This document shows, one piece after another, positions 18,997 to 30,490 of a DNA stretch of 64,000 nucleotides (positions are counted from its first letter, which is position 1; every line of letters begins with the position of its first letter). The DNA comes from Devosia sp. GTDB taxonomy: Bacteria; Pseudomonadota; Alphaproteobacteria; Rhizobiales; Devosiaceae. Position numbers and translations under genes: made by a program. The notes beneath the pieces are model-generated. The model was given only the letters and a program-made list of their open reading frames with translations. It made no database searches and was not told where the DNA came from. The stretch spans positions 62,001-126,000 of the forward strand of contig NZ_JAQGJM010000009.1 of the NCBI RefSeq assembly GCF_028290625.1, written 5' to 3'.

Positions 18997-19860
18997 ATGA
19001 GGACGGGGCAGTTCGTGACAGTTGATGCAATTGGTGGTTACACCAGCCGGGCCGCCCGGTTTCTGACGATGGGGCTGCTGGTCCTGGCGCTGGCTGGCTG
19101 CTCGGGGTTCAACCTTTTCGGCCCGCCCAAGATCAAGGAAGAGCCGATCATCCCGGCCGCGGCTTTGTATCAGAGCGCGCTCGATAACATGGACAAGCAG
19201 CGCTATATGACGGCGATCGACACGCTCAAGCGTCTCGAACGCCAGCATCCGCGCGATCCGATCACCGAAAAGGCCAAGCTGATGGAAGTCTATGCGAACT
19301 ATCGCATCGGCGAATATCCGGAAGCGATTCTGGCGGCCGACCGGTTCCTGGCGGTTTATCCGTCCGGCAAGGACGTGCCCTACGTGCTTTATCTCAAGGC
19401 CACGTCGTATTTCGGCCAGATCAAGGACATCACCCGCGACCAGCAATTGTCGCGTGATTCGATCGATACCTATAACCTGCTGATTTCGAACTATCCGAAG
19501 TCCGAATATGCCGACGACGCCAAGGAAAAGCTGCTGGTTGCCTATGACCAGTTGGCCGGCAAGGAAATGTCGGTGGGCCGGTACTATCTCGGCAATGGCC
19601 AATACACCGCCGCCATCAACCGTTTCCGCGTCGTGGTGGAGCAGTGGCAGACCTCGACTCACATCGAGGAAGCGCTGTATCGCCTGACCGAGGGCTACCT
19701 GCTGCTGGGCCTGACCAACGAGGCCAAGACCGCTGCGGCAGTGCTGGGCCACAACTATCCGTCGAGCGACTGGTACAAGGAAGCGTTCGATCTGCTGGGC
19801 AAGCAGGGGCTGGCGCCGGCGATGAATGACGGCAGCTGGCTGGCTGGTTTCAAGAAGTAA
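18997..19860 (+). CDS. bamD: Outer membrane assembly lipoprotein BamD
   Basis: Lipoprotein of the BAM complex that inserts beta-barrel proteins. 287 residues from ATG 18997. The lipobox LALAGC places the lipidated cysteine at 35. TPR-like repeats follow (ALYQSALDNMDKQRYMTAI and EYPEAILAADRFLAVYPSG). A start at GTG 19015 would also leave a signal peptide. The ftsZ-lpxC-bamD-recN-ligA order supports the call. A terminator follows at 19887. Confidence 0.95.
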   Translation: MRTGQFVTVDAIGGYTSRAARFLTMGLLVLALAGCSGFNLFGPPKIKEEPIIPAAALYQSALDNMDKQRYMTAIDTLKRLERQHPRDPITEKAKLMEVYANYRIGEYPEAILAADRFLAVYPSGKDVPYVLYLKATSYFGQIKDITRDQQLSRDSIDTYNLLISNYPKSEYADDAKEKLLVAYDQLAGKEMSVGRYYLGNGQYTAAINRFRVVVEQWQTSTHIEEALYRLTEGYLLLGLTNEAKTAAAVLGHNYPSSDWYKEAFDLLGKQGLAPAMNDGSWLAGFKK

Positions 19861-19886
19861 TCCATAATTCTGTTGCTTGTTTGTTC

Positions 19887-19925
19887 CGGGGTGCGCTAGC
19901 TTGCTGGCGCGCCCCGTTCGTTTTT
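19887..19925 (+). terminator. Rho-independent terminator of bamD
   Basis: Stem CGGGGTGCGC (19887-19896) with GCGCGCCCCG (19907-19916), one G-U pair, ten-base loop, followed by TTCG and five T (to 19925). It lies 26 bp after the bamD stop. Confidence 0.85.
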
Positions 19926-20011
19926 GCGGCCTCGATTCTGGCTGGGACAACGCGGGTGGGCAGGGCGCCTTGGATGCAAGCGCCAGGTGAGAGTTCGGGA
20001 ACAGTCACGCC

Positions 20012-21682
20012 ATGCTCAACACGCTTTCGGTTCGCAATATTGTCCTGATCGACCAGCTCGACCTGGCGCTGGATGGTGGCATGACCGTGCTGACCGGCGA
20101 GACCGGCGCCGGCAAGTCGATCCTGCTCGATGCGTTGACGCTGGCACTGGGCGGGCGCGGCGACGCCTCGCTGGTGCGGGCGGGCTGCGATAGCGGCCAG
20201 GTCGTGGCAGTGCTGCAACTGGCCAAGGATCATCCGGCGCGCGCGGCGCTTCGCGACAACGCCATCCCCGACGACGAGGACGTGATCCTGCGGCGGGTGC
20301 AATATCCCGATGGGCGGACGCGGGCTTTCATCAACGACCAGCCGGTGTCGGCCGCGTTGCTGCAGCGCGTCGGCAGCCAGATCGTCGAAATTCACGGCCA
20401 GCATGACGACCGGGCGCTGGTCGACGCGGCCACGCACCGCTCCTCGCTGGATACGTTCGGCGTACTCGAAGGACAGGCGGCTGCGGTGCGCGAAGCGTGG
20501 TCCGCACTCACCGATGCGCAGGATGCTGTCACTGCGCAGAAGGCCTTGGTGGTCGAGGCGCTGGCGCAAGAAGATTATGCGCGCCACGCGGTGGAAGAGC
20601 TGTCCAAGCTTGGTGCGAAAGTTGGCGAGGAGGAGGAACTGGCAGAGCGGCGCCAGCACTTGCAGCAGATCGAGCGCTCCGCCTCCGACGTCAAGGAAAC
20701 CGACGATATCCTCAACGGGCCTGCGGCACCCGCACCGGCGTTGTCGAGCCTGATGCGGCGGCTGCTACGCAAGATCGACAGCGGGGCGACGCTGTTTCAA
20801 CCGATCGTCGATGCGCTGGACGCGTCATTGATCGCACTGGATCACACCTCGGATACGCTGGAAGCGCTCAAGCGCGAAATGGCCTACGATCCGTCCGAGC
20901 TCGAGAATGTCGAGGAGCGGCTGTTCGCTCTGCGCGCGGCGGCACGCAAGCACCAGACGGTGTGCGACGAATTGCCGGCAATCCTGCAGAAATACGCTGG
21001 TGATCTGGAGACGCTGCAGAGCGGCGAAACAAAGCTGGCAGCGCTCAAGCACGCGGCGGCCAAGGCGCTGGCGGACTATTCGGCGCTCGCGGGCACGCTG
21101 AGCGCCGGGCGCGCCAAGGCGGCTTCGGCTCTGGGGGAAGCGGTCGGCGCGGAACTGCCGGATCTGAAACTGGGTGCGGCCAAGTTCATTGTGGATCACC
21201 AGATCGACAAGAGCCGGATCGCGGCCAGTGGTTTCGATCAGATCGCATTCCACGTGCAGACCAATCCAGGGACCATGGCTGGGCCGTTGCTCAAGGTGGC
21301 ATCGGGCGGCGAACTGAGCCGGTTCCTGTTGGCGCTCAAGGTGGTGCTAGCCGATCGCGGTTCGGCGCCGGTGCTGATTTTCGACGAAATCGACACCGGG
21401 GTTGGTGGCGCCGTGGCCGATGCCATCGGGCGACGCCTCGCGCGGCTGGCCGGCAAGGTGCAGGTGCTTGCCGTTACCCATGCGCCCCAAGTGGCTGCCC
21501 GGGCGCAGCGGCATCTGCTGATCGAGAAACAGGCGGTCGAGGAGGGGGCTTTCGTGCGCACCCACGTCAAGCCGCTCGACAAGCCGGCCCGACGCGAGGA
21601 AGTCGCGCGCATGCTGGCCGGGGCGGTGGTGACGGAAGAGGCGCGCGCGGCGGCGAGTAAGCTGTTGAGCGAAGTGCATTGA
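20012..21682 (+). CDS. recN: DNA repair protein RecN
   Basis: SMC-like ATPase for double-strand break repair. 556 residues, the family length. Walker A GETGAGKS is at 29-36, the middle is helical coiled coil, the ABC signature SGGELSR is near 430, and Walker B VLIFDEIDTGVGG follows. ATG 20012 (MLNTLSVRNIVLID) is the typical RecN start. It stands between the bamD terminator and a repeat-filled gap before ligA. Confidence 0.97.
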   Translation: MLNTLSVRNIVLIDQLDLALDGGMTVLTGETGAGKSILLDALTLALGGRGDASLVRAGCDSGQVVAVLQLAKDHPARAALRDNAIPDDEDVILRRVQYPDGRTRAFINDQPVSAALLQRVGSQIVEIHGQHDDRALVDAATHRSSLDTFGVLEGQAAAVREAWSALTDAQDAVTAQKALVVEALAQEDYARHAVEELSKLGAKVGEEEELAERRQHLQQIERSASDVKETDDILNGPAAPAPALSSLMRRLLRKIDSGATLFQPIVDALDASLIALDHTSDTLEALKREMAYDPSELENVEERLFALRAAARKHQTVCDELPAILQKYAGDLETLQSGETKLAALKHAAAKALADYSALAGTLSAGRAKAASALGEAVGAELPDLKLGAAKFIVDHQIDKSRIAASGFDQIAFHVQTNPGTMAGPLLKVASGGELSRFLLALKVVLADRGSAPVLIFDEIDTGVGGAVADAIGRRLARLAGKVQVLAVTHAPQVAARAQRHLLIEKQAVEEGAFVRTHVKPLDKPARREEVARMLAGAVVTEEARAAASKLLSEVH

Positions 21683-21690
21683 CGCTCTTT

Positions 21691-24065
<2,375 letters not shown>

Positions 24066-24089
24066 CCGGCCGAGGGGCCGCAGGGAGAA

Positions 24090-25385
24090 ATGATGGGCTT
24101 GAAGCTTTGGGCGGCCGGACTGGCCGCCGCATCACTGATGTTGCCTGGATTGACGCAAGCGGGAGAGGCGGGCGACCTGCTGCGCACCCACCTTTACGAG
24201 GGCACGATTGCGGAGGGACTGGCCGCGGTGACCCCGCTAGCCGAGGCGGGTGACCCGGAGGCCAAGTTCGCCGCCGGCATGCTGACCTTCGTCGATGGGC
24301 TGCAGGGCGTATCGCAAGACCTCTACAAATATGGTGCGACGCTGCCGGATACCGGCGTGTTGGGCGTGCTCGGCATGATTGGCCCCAGCGGGCAGGGCGT
24401 GCCAGCCAATCCCAATCCTGAGCCGATCACCTATGAGAAGTTTCGCACGCTGTTGCAGGACCTGGTCACCAGTATGGACGCGGGCAAGGCCCTGTTCGAG
24501 GCGGCAGGTGAGAATGGCGACTACGTGGTGGCGCTGGAGCCGCTGAAATTCCGCTTCGATGCGAATGGCGACGGCACCGCGGAGCCGGGCGAAACGCTGG
24601 GAGATCTGCTGGGGCCGGCGTTCGGCTGGGCCGATATTCCCTATCCGGACGGGCCGCCGCCAAGCGGCAAGAAGAAGGGCGGGGAGACGCCGGTCGAGCA
24701 GAAATTCGAGATCGGCTTCGATCGGGCCGATGCGATCTGGTTCGCGGGCTATACCCAGGTGGTTGCGGCGCATGCCGATTTTCTCCTCGCGCATGACTTC
24801 CACGGCCTGGTGGATGCCTATTTCCATCGCCTCTTCCCCAAGTCCGGCCTGCCGATGCAGGACGCAAGCAATGGTACGCTGGCGATGGACCCGACCACCG
24901 ATGCGTCGATCGCCGACATTGTCGCGGCAATCCACACGCTGGATTTCCCGGTGATCGATAAGGCGCGGTTGGCCGGCGTGCGGGATCGGCTGCTGTCGAT
25001 CACGGCTCTGTCGCGCAAGAACTGGGACGCGATCCTGGCCGAGACCGATGACGACCATGAACTGGTGCCGTCGCCCAGCCAGACGCCGCTGAGCAAGGAC
25101 GCCAAGGTGGATGAGGCGACGGTCAAGGCCTGGATGGCGACGCTGGATACGGCCGACCAGATTCTCAACGGGGAACTGCTAGTGCCGCATTGGCGCTTCA
25201 AGCAGGGCTTTGATCTCAAAGCCTATTTCGAAACGGCGACCGAGACCGATTTCGTGATGATCCTGACCGGTCTGGGCGCCATGCCCTTCCTCAAGGATGG
25301 TCCGGTGGCGAGCGCCGAAAGTTTTGCCGAGGCCAACAAGGTGTTCGGCGATCAATGGCTGGGCTACGCCTTCTGGTTCAACTAG
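24090..25385 (+). CDS. Secreted hypothetical protein with EF-hand-like loop
   Basis: 431 residues (430 if the adjacent ATG at 24093 is used, which is better spaced from GGGAG at 24083). A signal peptide is predicted with cleavage after LTQA (about residue 24). The remainder is mostly helical. A calcium-type loop is visible at 157-168 (D157, N159, D161, G162, E168). No enzymatic motif is recognised and the family is not identified. Two further secreted-protein genes follow on the same strand. Confidence 0.7.
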   Translation: MMGLKLWAAGLAAASLMLPGLTQAGEAGDLLRTHLYEGTIAEGLAAVTPLAEAGDPEAKFAAGMLTFVDGLQGVSQDLYKYGATLPDTGVLGVLGMIGPSGQGVPANPNPEPITYEKFRTLLQDLVTSMDAGKALFEAAGENGDYVVALEPLKFRFDANGDGTAEPGETLGDLLGPAFGWADIPYPDGPPPSGKKKGGETPVEQKFEIGFDRADAIWFAGYTQVVAAHADFLLAHDFHGLVDAYFHRLFPKSGLPMQDASNGTLAMDPTTDASIADIVAAIHTLDFPVIDKARLAGVRDRLLSITALSRKNWDAILAETDDDHELVPSPSQTPLSKDAKVDEATVKAWMATLDTADQILNGELLVPHWRFKQGFDLKAYFETATETDFVMILTGLGAMPFLKDGPVASAESFAEANKVFGDQWLGYAFWFN

Positions 25386-25449
25386 AACTTTTGCGCCGGT
25401 GCTGCCTTCGGGCCGCGCCGGCGTTCACGCGTCACTATGGAGGACTTCC

Positions 25450-25914
25450 ATGCGTCTTGCCGTTCTCGCCGCCGGCTTCGTCCTGGCGTTCACCGGGATT
25501 GTGGCTGCACAGCCCTACGATACTCCCGACGCGCTATTGCAGGCGTTTTATGCGCGCTATCTCGCCCCAGACGCGGATTTCAGCGACGAGGGCGAGTTCC
25601 GCTCGAGCGGGCTGCAGGCGCTCTATGACGCCGACGCCGAAGCGACACCGGATGGTGACATGGGCGCGCTGGACTTCGATCCGTTCATCGACGGGCAGGA
25701 CTGGGAAATTACCGACCTGCAAATCGGCGCTGCCGGAATTGCCGGCGATTACGCATCAGCCGACGTGACATTCAAGAATTTTGGCGACGAGCGGACGCTA
25801 AGCTACGATCTGATCAAGGAAGACGGCGGCTGGAAGATCGACGACGTCGCGTCCACGACCCCCGGCAACGAATACCGGTTGAGCGAGATTTTCGCGCTGG
25901 CGCATACCGATTGA
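25450..25914 (+). CDS. Secreted DUF3828-like protein, first of two paralogues
   Basis: 154 residues; ATG 25450 has GGAGGA upstream. A signal peptide ends at about residue 20 (IVAAQ). The mature part has the NTF2-like pattern of DUF3828 proteins: TPDALLQAFYARYL at the start and LSYDLIKEDGGWKIDDV near the end. Function is unknown, periplasmic location inferred. It is clearly related to the next gene at 26022. Confidence 0.75.
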   Translation: MRLAVLAAGFVLAFTGIVAAQPYDTPDALLQAFYARYLAPDADFSDEGEFRSSGLQALYDADAEATPDGDMGALDFDPFIDGQDWEITDLQIGAAGIAGDYASADVTFKNFGDERTLSYDLIKEDGGWKIDDVASTTPGNEYRLSEIFALAHTD

Positions 25915-26021
25915 GGGTGATTACCAAGAGGTAATTTAACCACCGTAGTCCCGCCTTGCGTCCACCACAGTTATGCCGCGCGCCTTCGCTAGCACCGTGA
26001 TGTGCATAGCGAGGGCAGTTC

Positions 26022-26513
26022 ATGCGGGCGATTCTGGCGGTAGTGATGATAGTGGCGTCTGTCGGGGCGAGCCGCGCGGCCGACACTTATGACGATCCCA
26101 AGGCGCTGGTCAGCGCCATCTATAGTGCCTATCAGCCGGGCCAGCCGGCCGGCGATCCGGCGCAGTTCTATTCCAAGCGGCTGACCGCATTGGTAGCCGA
26201 GCACTTGGACGAGAAAATCGCCGAGAGCGACGCCCTGATGCAGGGTGAAGCCGTGCCGGCGACCGCGCCGTTCAATCCCTTCATGCCCGATGCCAGTGCG
26301 CTGCTGTTCGACCTGGCGATCGGCGAGCCGACGACGCTGGCGGATCGCTCGGTGATTAATGTCAGCTACCATAATTTCGACCAGCCACGGCTGCTCAGCA
26401 TCGCGCTGGTCAAAGAGGATGGCGGCTGGAAGGTCGATGACATCAGCGCGGTCGGTTCGGAAGACCACTGGATGCTTTCATCGATTCTCACCTACGATCC
26501 GCATTCGTATTAG
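26022..26513 (+). CDS. Secreted DUF3828-like protein, second paralogue
   Basis: 163 residues with a signal peptide ending near GASRAA (residue 20). It shares with the preceding gene the N-terminal helix (DPKALVSAIYSAY), an acidic middle with FNPFM or DFDPF, and the C-terminal block SIALVKEDGGWKVDDI, so the two probably arose by duplication. Its stop overlaps the convergent aminopeptidase gene by 4 bases. Function unknown. Confidence 0.75.
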   Translation: MRAILAVVMIVASVGASRAADTYDDPKALVSAIYSAYQPGQPAGDPAQFYSKRLTALVAEHLDEKIAESDALMQGEAVPATAPFNPFMPDASALLFDLAIGEPTTLADRSVINVSYHNFDQPRLLSIALVKEDGGWKVDDISAVGSEDHWMLSSILTYDPHSY

Positions 26514-28333
26514 ATCGCGGCTGTCGCCTGCTTCAGCCAGTCCTTGACCTTGCCTTTCACCAGCGGGCCGATCTCCTTGAGCACGCGCTGGTGGTAGGCA
26601 TTGAGCCAGTCGCGCTCGGCATCGGTCAGTAGGGACTTGTCGATCAGGCGGGTGTCGATCGGCGCCAGGGTCAGGGTTTCAAAATCGAGATAGCCGGGTG
26701 CGACGGAGCTGTCGTGGATGACGATCAGGTTTTCGATGCGGATGCCGTATTCGCCGATCTTGTAATAGCCGGGCTCGTTGGAGAGCACGCTGCCGGCTTC
26801 GAGCGGCAGGGTATAGCGCGGGGCGATGCCCGTGGGGCCTTCATGCACCGAGAGGAACGCGCCGACGCCGTGGCCGGTGCCATGATTGTAGGTGACGCCG
26901 GCCTGCCAGAGGAATTGGCGGGCGAGTACGTCGATCTGCGCCCCCGAAGTGCCCTTGGGAAAGCGCGCAGTCGAAATGGCGATCATGCCCTTGAGTACGC
27001 GGGTGAAGCGGTCGCGCTGTTCGGGCGTCGATGAGCCAGTCGACATGGTGCGGGTGATGTCGGTGGTGCCGGCGAGGTATTGTGCGCCAGAATCGAGCAG
27101 CATGATTTCGCCAGCCGCCAGGGTACGGTTGGTCTTGGTGGTGACGCGGTAATGGACGATGGCGCCATTGGCGCCGGCGCCCGAAATGGTGTCGAAGCTG
27201 GCATCGACGCAGGTTTCCTCCTCGCGGCGGAAGGCTTCGAGCGCGGTGACGATGCCGATTTCGGTGAGCGTGCCCGAAGGGGCGTTGTCATCGAACCAGG
27301 CGAGGAATTTGGCGAGGGCGACGCCATCGAGCTTGTGGGCCTCGCGCATGCCGGCCAGTTCGGCATCGTTCTTGCGCGATTTGGGCAGCAGTACCGGATC
27401 GCGCTTTTCGATCAGCTTGGCACCGGCCATGCGCAAAGTAGCGGCAACGGCTTCGGGTGCGGAGGCAGGATCGATCAGCACAGCCTTGGCGCCTTTGCCG
27501 AGACGGGCGAGGGCGGCGGCCAGCGTGTTCGTTTTGGCCAGTTTGGCGATACCGTCGAGCGTGCGGGTCAACTCCGGGGTGATACGGCCGCCATCGAGAA
27601 ACAAAGTAGGCAGGCCGGATTTGGGCACGATGGCATAGCCGAGCACGAAGGGCGTGTTGGGCACGTCGCGGCCGCGAATATTGAGCAGCCAGTTGATCGA
27701 TTCGGGCAGGGTGAGCACGGCGGCGTCGGCCTGGTCACTGGCGAGGCTGGCCTGCAGGTCGGCCAGCTTGTCGGCCGGAGTCTTGCCGGCGCGGTTGTGG
27801 CCGAGCAGTTCAATGGTGGAAGCCGGCGGGGCCGGACGATCGGGCCAGATGCGGTCGACCAGGTTTTCGCTAGGGACCAGCGTCGCGCGGCTGCCGAGGC
27901 GGTTGGCGAGGTCACGGATTTCTCCCGGCGTATGCAGCCAGGGATCGAAGCCGATGCGACCGCCCTTGGGCACATAGAGCGCGACTTCGTCGGAGATGCT
28001 GCCCTGGCCGACTTCGTGAACGGTGATCTTGTTGGTGTCGGTCTGGGCGGGCGCCTGCAGCGTATAGCGGCTATCGACGAACAGGCCGGCCTTTTTCGAG
28101 CCGACAATGGCAATGCCTGCCGAGCCGGTGAAGCCGGTGACGTAGGCGAGGCGCGCTTCGCCGGGCGGCACCGATTCGCCGCGATGGGCGTCGGCGCGCG
28201 GAATCAAAAAGGCATCCAGCCCGGCCTTTGTCAATTCGCCGCGCAGGGCGGCAAGCCGGGGGGCGACGTTTTTCGGATCGGCTTTTTCTTCAAAGCTCTG
28301 AAAAACGGTGGGGGCGAAGGTCTGGGAGGTCAT
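26510..28333 (-). CDS. pepP: Xaa-Pro aminopeptidase (M24B, aminopeptidase P family)
   Basis: Removes N-terminal residues preceding proline; a cytoplasmic dimanganese enzyme. The start at 28333 has AGGA upstream and gives 607 residues, matching the long three-domain form. Two creatinase-like N-terminal domains are followed by a pita-bread domain whose metal ligands are visible: LLDSGAQY, TTDITRT, GTGHGVG, NEPGYY and RIENL. Upstream open frame to 28480 lacks a ribosome site. The symbol is used in the family sense. Confidence 0.92.
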   Translation of the reverse strand: MTSQTFAPTVFQSFEEKADPKNVAPRLAALRGELTKAGLDAFLIPRADAHRGESVPPGEARLAYVTGFTGSAGIAIVGSKKAGLFVDSRYTLQAPAQTDTNKITVHEVGQGSISDEVALYVPKGGRIGFDPWLHTPGEIRDLANRLGSRATLVPSENLVDRIWPDRPAPPASTIELLGHNRAGKTPADKLADLQASLASDQADAAVLTLPESINWLLNIRGRDVPNTPFVLGYAIVPKSGLPTLFLDGGRITPELTRTLDGIAKLAKTNTLAAALARLGKGAKAVLIDPASAPEAVAATLRMAGAKLIEKRDPVLLPKSRKNDAELAGMREAHKLDGVALAKFLAWFDDNAPSGTLTEIGIVTALEAFRREEETCVDASFDTISGAGANGAIVHYRVTTKTNRTLAAGEIMLLDSGAQYLAGTTDITRTMSTGSSTPEQRDRFTRVLKGMIAISTARFPKGTSGAQIDVLARQFLWQAGVTYNHGTGHGVGAFLSVHEGPTGIAPRYTLPLEAGSVLSNEPGYYKIGEYGIRIENLIVIHDSSVAPGYLDFETLTLAPIDTRLIDKSLLTDAERDWLNAYHQRVLKEIGPLVKGKVKDWLKQATAAI

Positions 28334-28550
28334 TATTTGCGTCCTGATGCCGGGGTAGGCGGCTTTTGGCGCAATCTTAATCATGGCGCGGGCGAACGCC
28401 AGTCTGAACGGCAAATTAATGAAGCGGTAACGGGGTTTGCGCCGCCGGCATGGCTGCTGTGTGGGGCGAGGGCTAACCAAAGGTTTCGCGCTACCCTAAA
28501 TAGATCGTGTCGGGGGCAACAGACAACCGACAACGCGCATGGAGACTGAA

Positions 28551-28682
28551 ATGACTGAGAGCAAGAACGATTTCCGCAAGGCCCTGGGTTCCGTTATCGA
28601 CGCCCGTGGCCGTGAATCGAGCCGCCAGGTCAGCTATCGCATGCAGCACCAGCTGATCGGCGCATTCACAAAGCGCCCATAA
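28551..28682 (+). CDS. Small conserved-looking protein of 43 residues
   Basis: ATG 28551 is preceded by GGAG (28541-28544) and the frame ends at TAA 28680-28682, followed by a clear terminator. The protein is highly charged (MTESKNDFRKALGS at the start, GAFTKRP at the end), with no membrane segment or cysteine. An in-frame ATG at 28539 would add four residues. Ribosome site plus terminator make it a real small gene. Function unknown. Confidence 0.65.
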   Translation: MTESKNDFRKALGSVIDARGRESSRQVSYRMQHQLIGAFTKRP

Positions 28683-28715
28683 CGGCCGCTGCAGTTTACT
28701 GCTGACGATCTGATG

Positions 28716-28748
28716 ATCCCCGGAGCTTGCTTCGGGGATTTTGCTTTT
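28716..28748 (+). terminator. Rho-independent terminator of the small gene
   Basis: Stem ATCCCCGGAGC (28716-28726) with GCTTCGGGGAT (28729-28739), one G-U pair, two-base loop, followed by TTTGCTTTT. It lies 33 bp after the small gene. Confidence 0.85.
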
Positions 28749-28771
28749 CCGGATACGCCGATATTTGGGTA

Positions 28772-28885
28772 ATGCCGGCCTGCGAACGGCAGTTCTCTGC
28801 GCTTCCGGTGCTCACGTACCAACGTACGCTCCGCTCCGGTTCTCGAGAACCGCCGTTCTCGACTCGGCCTGACCCAAATCTCAAC
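28772..28885. repeat. 115-bp stem-loop repeat, copy A
   Basis: Near-identical in its core to 33774-33888. Outer arms GAACGGCAGTTCTC (28784-28797) and GAGAACCGCCGTTC (28845-28858) pair at 13 of 14 positions. An inner GTAC-GTAC stem closes a short loop. The shared core includes CCGGTGCTCACGTACC and GTACGCTCCGCTCCGG. It sits between the small-gene terminator and the 3' end of prmA. No ORF explains it. Confidence 0.7.
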
Positions 28886-28916
28886 GTATCCGCGGTGCCC
28901 TCCTCACGCGAAGGGA

Positions 28917-29786
28917 TCAGCGCTTTTCCAGCATGAGCGTGGTCCAGTCCTTGCGCTGGAGTTTTTGCGTCAGCACCATGCCTTGCAGCGCGTAGGCGGA
29001 GATGACGCCCGGTGCCTGGCGCTCGAGAATGCCCGAGAGAATGATGCTGGCGCCGCGCTCGACGATGCGGCCCATGGCCGGGGCGAGGGCGGTCAGCGGG
29101 CCGGCCAGGATGTTGGCGACCACCAGGTCATAGGGCGCATTCTGCGCGATGGTGCGGTGGTTGAGGCCGGTGGCTTCGATGGGAATGATGAATTTGCCGA
29201 CGCCATTCTGGGCGGCGTTGTCGACGGTGGTCTTGACCGAGATCGGGTCGATGTCGCTGGCAATAACCGGCGTGTGCAGGCGCTTGGCCAGCGCGATGGC
29301 GAGCACGCCGGTGCCGGTGCCCACATCGATCATGGTGCGCGGCTTCTTGCGCTTGAGCAGGCGATCGATGGCTTCGAGGCACCCGGTGGTGGTTTCGTGA
29401 TGGCCGGTGCCGAAGGCCTGGGCGGCGTCGATCCGCATGGCGGTAAGGCCGGAGGGGATCGGGCCGGTTTCGTGGCTGCCATAGACATAAAAGCCACCGG
29501 CGATCACCGGGGGCAGGCCTTCGAGCGATTTGGCGACCCAATTAATCTCGGGATCGAGCGGCGCGACGGAAAACTCGACGATACCGCCGAGGGTTTGGCG
29601 GGCCAATTCGACAAAGGCGTCCAGGTCCGGCGGACTGTCGCAGGCGGCCTCGAAGAACCATTCGCCGGTCGCTTCATTCTCATGCGCCGAGGCGGTCAGC
29701 GCCAGATCGTCGCGCTCCATGACGGCGTCGACCAGCGCATAGGCCTGGTCCTTGGTGAGCGGGGCGGAGAGCTGATCGACGGGCAT
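28917..29786 (-). CDS. prmA: Ribosomal protein L11 methyltransferase
   Basis: SAM-dependent enzyme that methylates ribosomal protein L11. 289 residues. The SAM loop IDVGTGTGVLAIAL and the catalytic-region segment VVANILAGPL are visible, as is the preceding FGTGHHETT motif that is typical of PrmA. The N-terminal substrate-recognition domain is somewhat divergent, as in other Hyphomicrobiales. Divergent from the ABM gene at 29844. Confidence 0.94.
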   Translation of the reverse strand: MPVDQLSAPLTKDQAYALVDAVMERDDLALTASAHENEATGEWFFEAACDSPPDLDAFVELARQTLGGIVEFSVAPLDPEINWVAKSLEGLPPVIAGGFYVYGSHETGPIPSGLTAMRIDAAQAFGTGHHETTTGCLEAIDRLLKRKKPRTMIDVGTGTGVLAIALAKRLHTPVIASDIDPISVKTTVDNAAQNGVGKFIIPIEATGLNHRTIAQNAPYDLVVANILAGPLTALAPAMGRIVERGASIILSGILERQAPGVISAYALQGMVLTQKLQRKDWTTLMLEKR

Positions 29787-29843
29787 GGGCGGTTCCGGTA
29801 TTGAGGTCGTCTGTGCTCATAAAGGGTTGAAGGGGAAAATACC

Positions 29844-30146
29844 ATGTATGGCCTGATCGGGAAAATGCTGGCAGCGTCGGGCAAGCGCGAGGACCTTCTG
29901 GCGATCCTGCTCGACAACAACGACACCATGCCGGGTTGCCTCAGCTATATCGTCGCGCGCGACCCCGCCTCGGAGGATGGCATCTGGATTACGGAGGTGT
30001 GGACCGACAGCGAGAAACACCAGGCTTCGCTGCAACTGCCACATGTGCAGGCAATGATCGCCATGGCGCGTCCAATCATTGCGGGTTTCGGCGAGCGGTT
30101 TGAGACTGAGCCGCTGGGCGGGATCGGACTGCCGGCTAGAGTTTGA
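29844..30146 (+). CDS. Antibiotic biosynthesis monooxygenase (ABM) domain protein
   Basis: 100 residues starting [19 protein letters not shown], the classic single ABM domain, with the [12 protein letters not shown] strand. Probably a small dimeric cytoplasmic protein with unknown substrate. A GGGGAA sequence precedes the ATG. Its end overlaps the convergent YbjQ-family gene by 11 bases. It is not closely similar to the ABM protein at 15175. Confidence 0.8.
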   Translation: MYGLIGKMLAASGKREDLLAILLDNNDTMPGCLSYIVARDPASEDGIWITEVWTDSEKHQASLQLPHVQAMIAMARPIIAGFGERFETEPLGGIGLPARV

Positions 30147-30453
30147 CCGCAGTCCCTGAGACCGAGACCATCAGCATGGAGCCGCCCTGGCCGACGACTT
30201 CGTAGTCGATATCGATGGCGACCACTGCGTCGGCGCCGCGGCTCCGGGCTTCCTCTTCCAGTTCGCGGAAGGCTTGGAGGCGGGCATCGCGCAGGGTGGA
30301 TTCATAGGCGCCGGCGCGGCCGCCGACGATGTCGCGGATGCCCGCGAACAGGTCCTTGAAGATATTGGCGCCGACGATGACTTCGCCGGTGACGATGCCA
30401 AGATAGTCGCGGATCGGGCGGCCTTCGACGGTCGGCGTGGTGGTGATGATCAT
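30136..30453 (-). CDS. YbjQ/UPF0145 family protein
   Basis: 105 residues; [19 protein letters not shown] and the [24 protein letters not shown] region match the YbjQ family, described as putative heavy-metal-binding and forming pentamers. No experimentally proven function is known to me. It is transcribed divergently from the MerR gene, whose operator lies in the shared 94-bp gap. Confidence 0.88.
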   Translation of the reverse strand: MIITTTPTVEGRPIRDYLGIVTGEVIVGANIFKDLFAGIRDIVGGRAGAYESTLRDARLQAFRELEEEARSRGADAVVAIDIDYEVVGQGGSMLMVSVSGTAVKL

Positions 30454-30490
30454 AAGGTCCTGATTGGGTTCGAGCCGCTCGTTTTGTCTA

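Noticed and set aside
27080-28549. 489-codon plus-strand frame opposite the aminopeptidase gene.
   Set aside because: Shadow of the M24B gene; low-complexity Gly/Ala/Arg composition without motifs.
28634-28936. Frames over the stem-loop repeat at 28772.
   Set aside because: They translate a repeat that occurs elsewhere in another context and differ between copies.
30456-30480. GGTTCGAGCC resembling a tRNA T arm.
   Set aside because: No acceptor stem, D arm or anticodon arm can be built around it.
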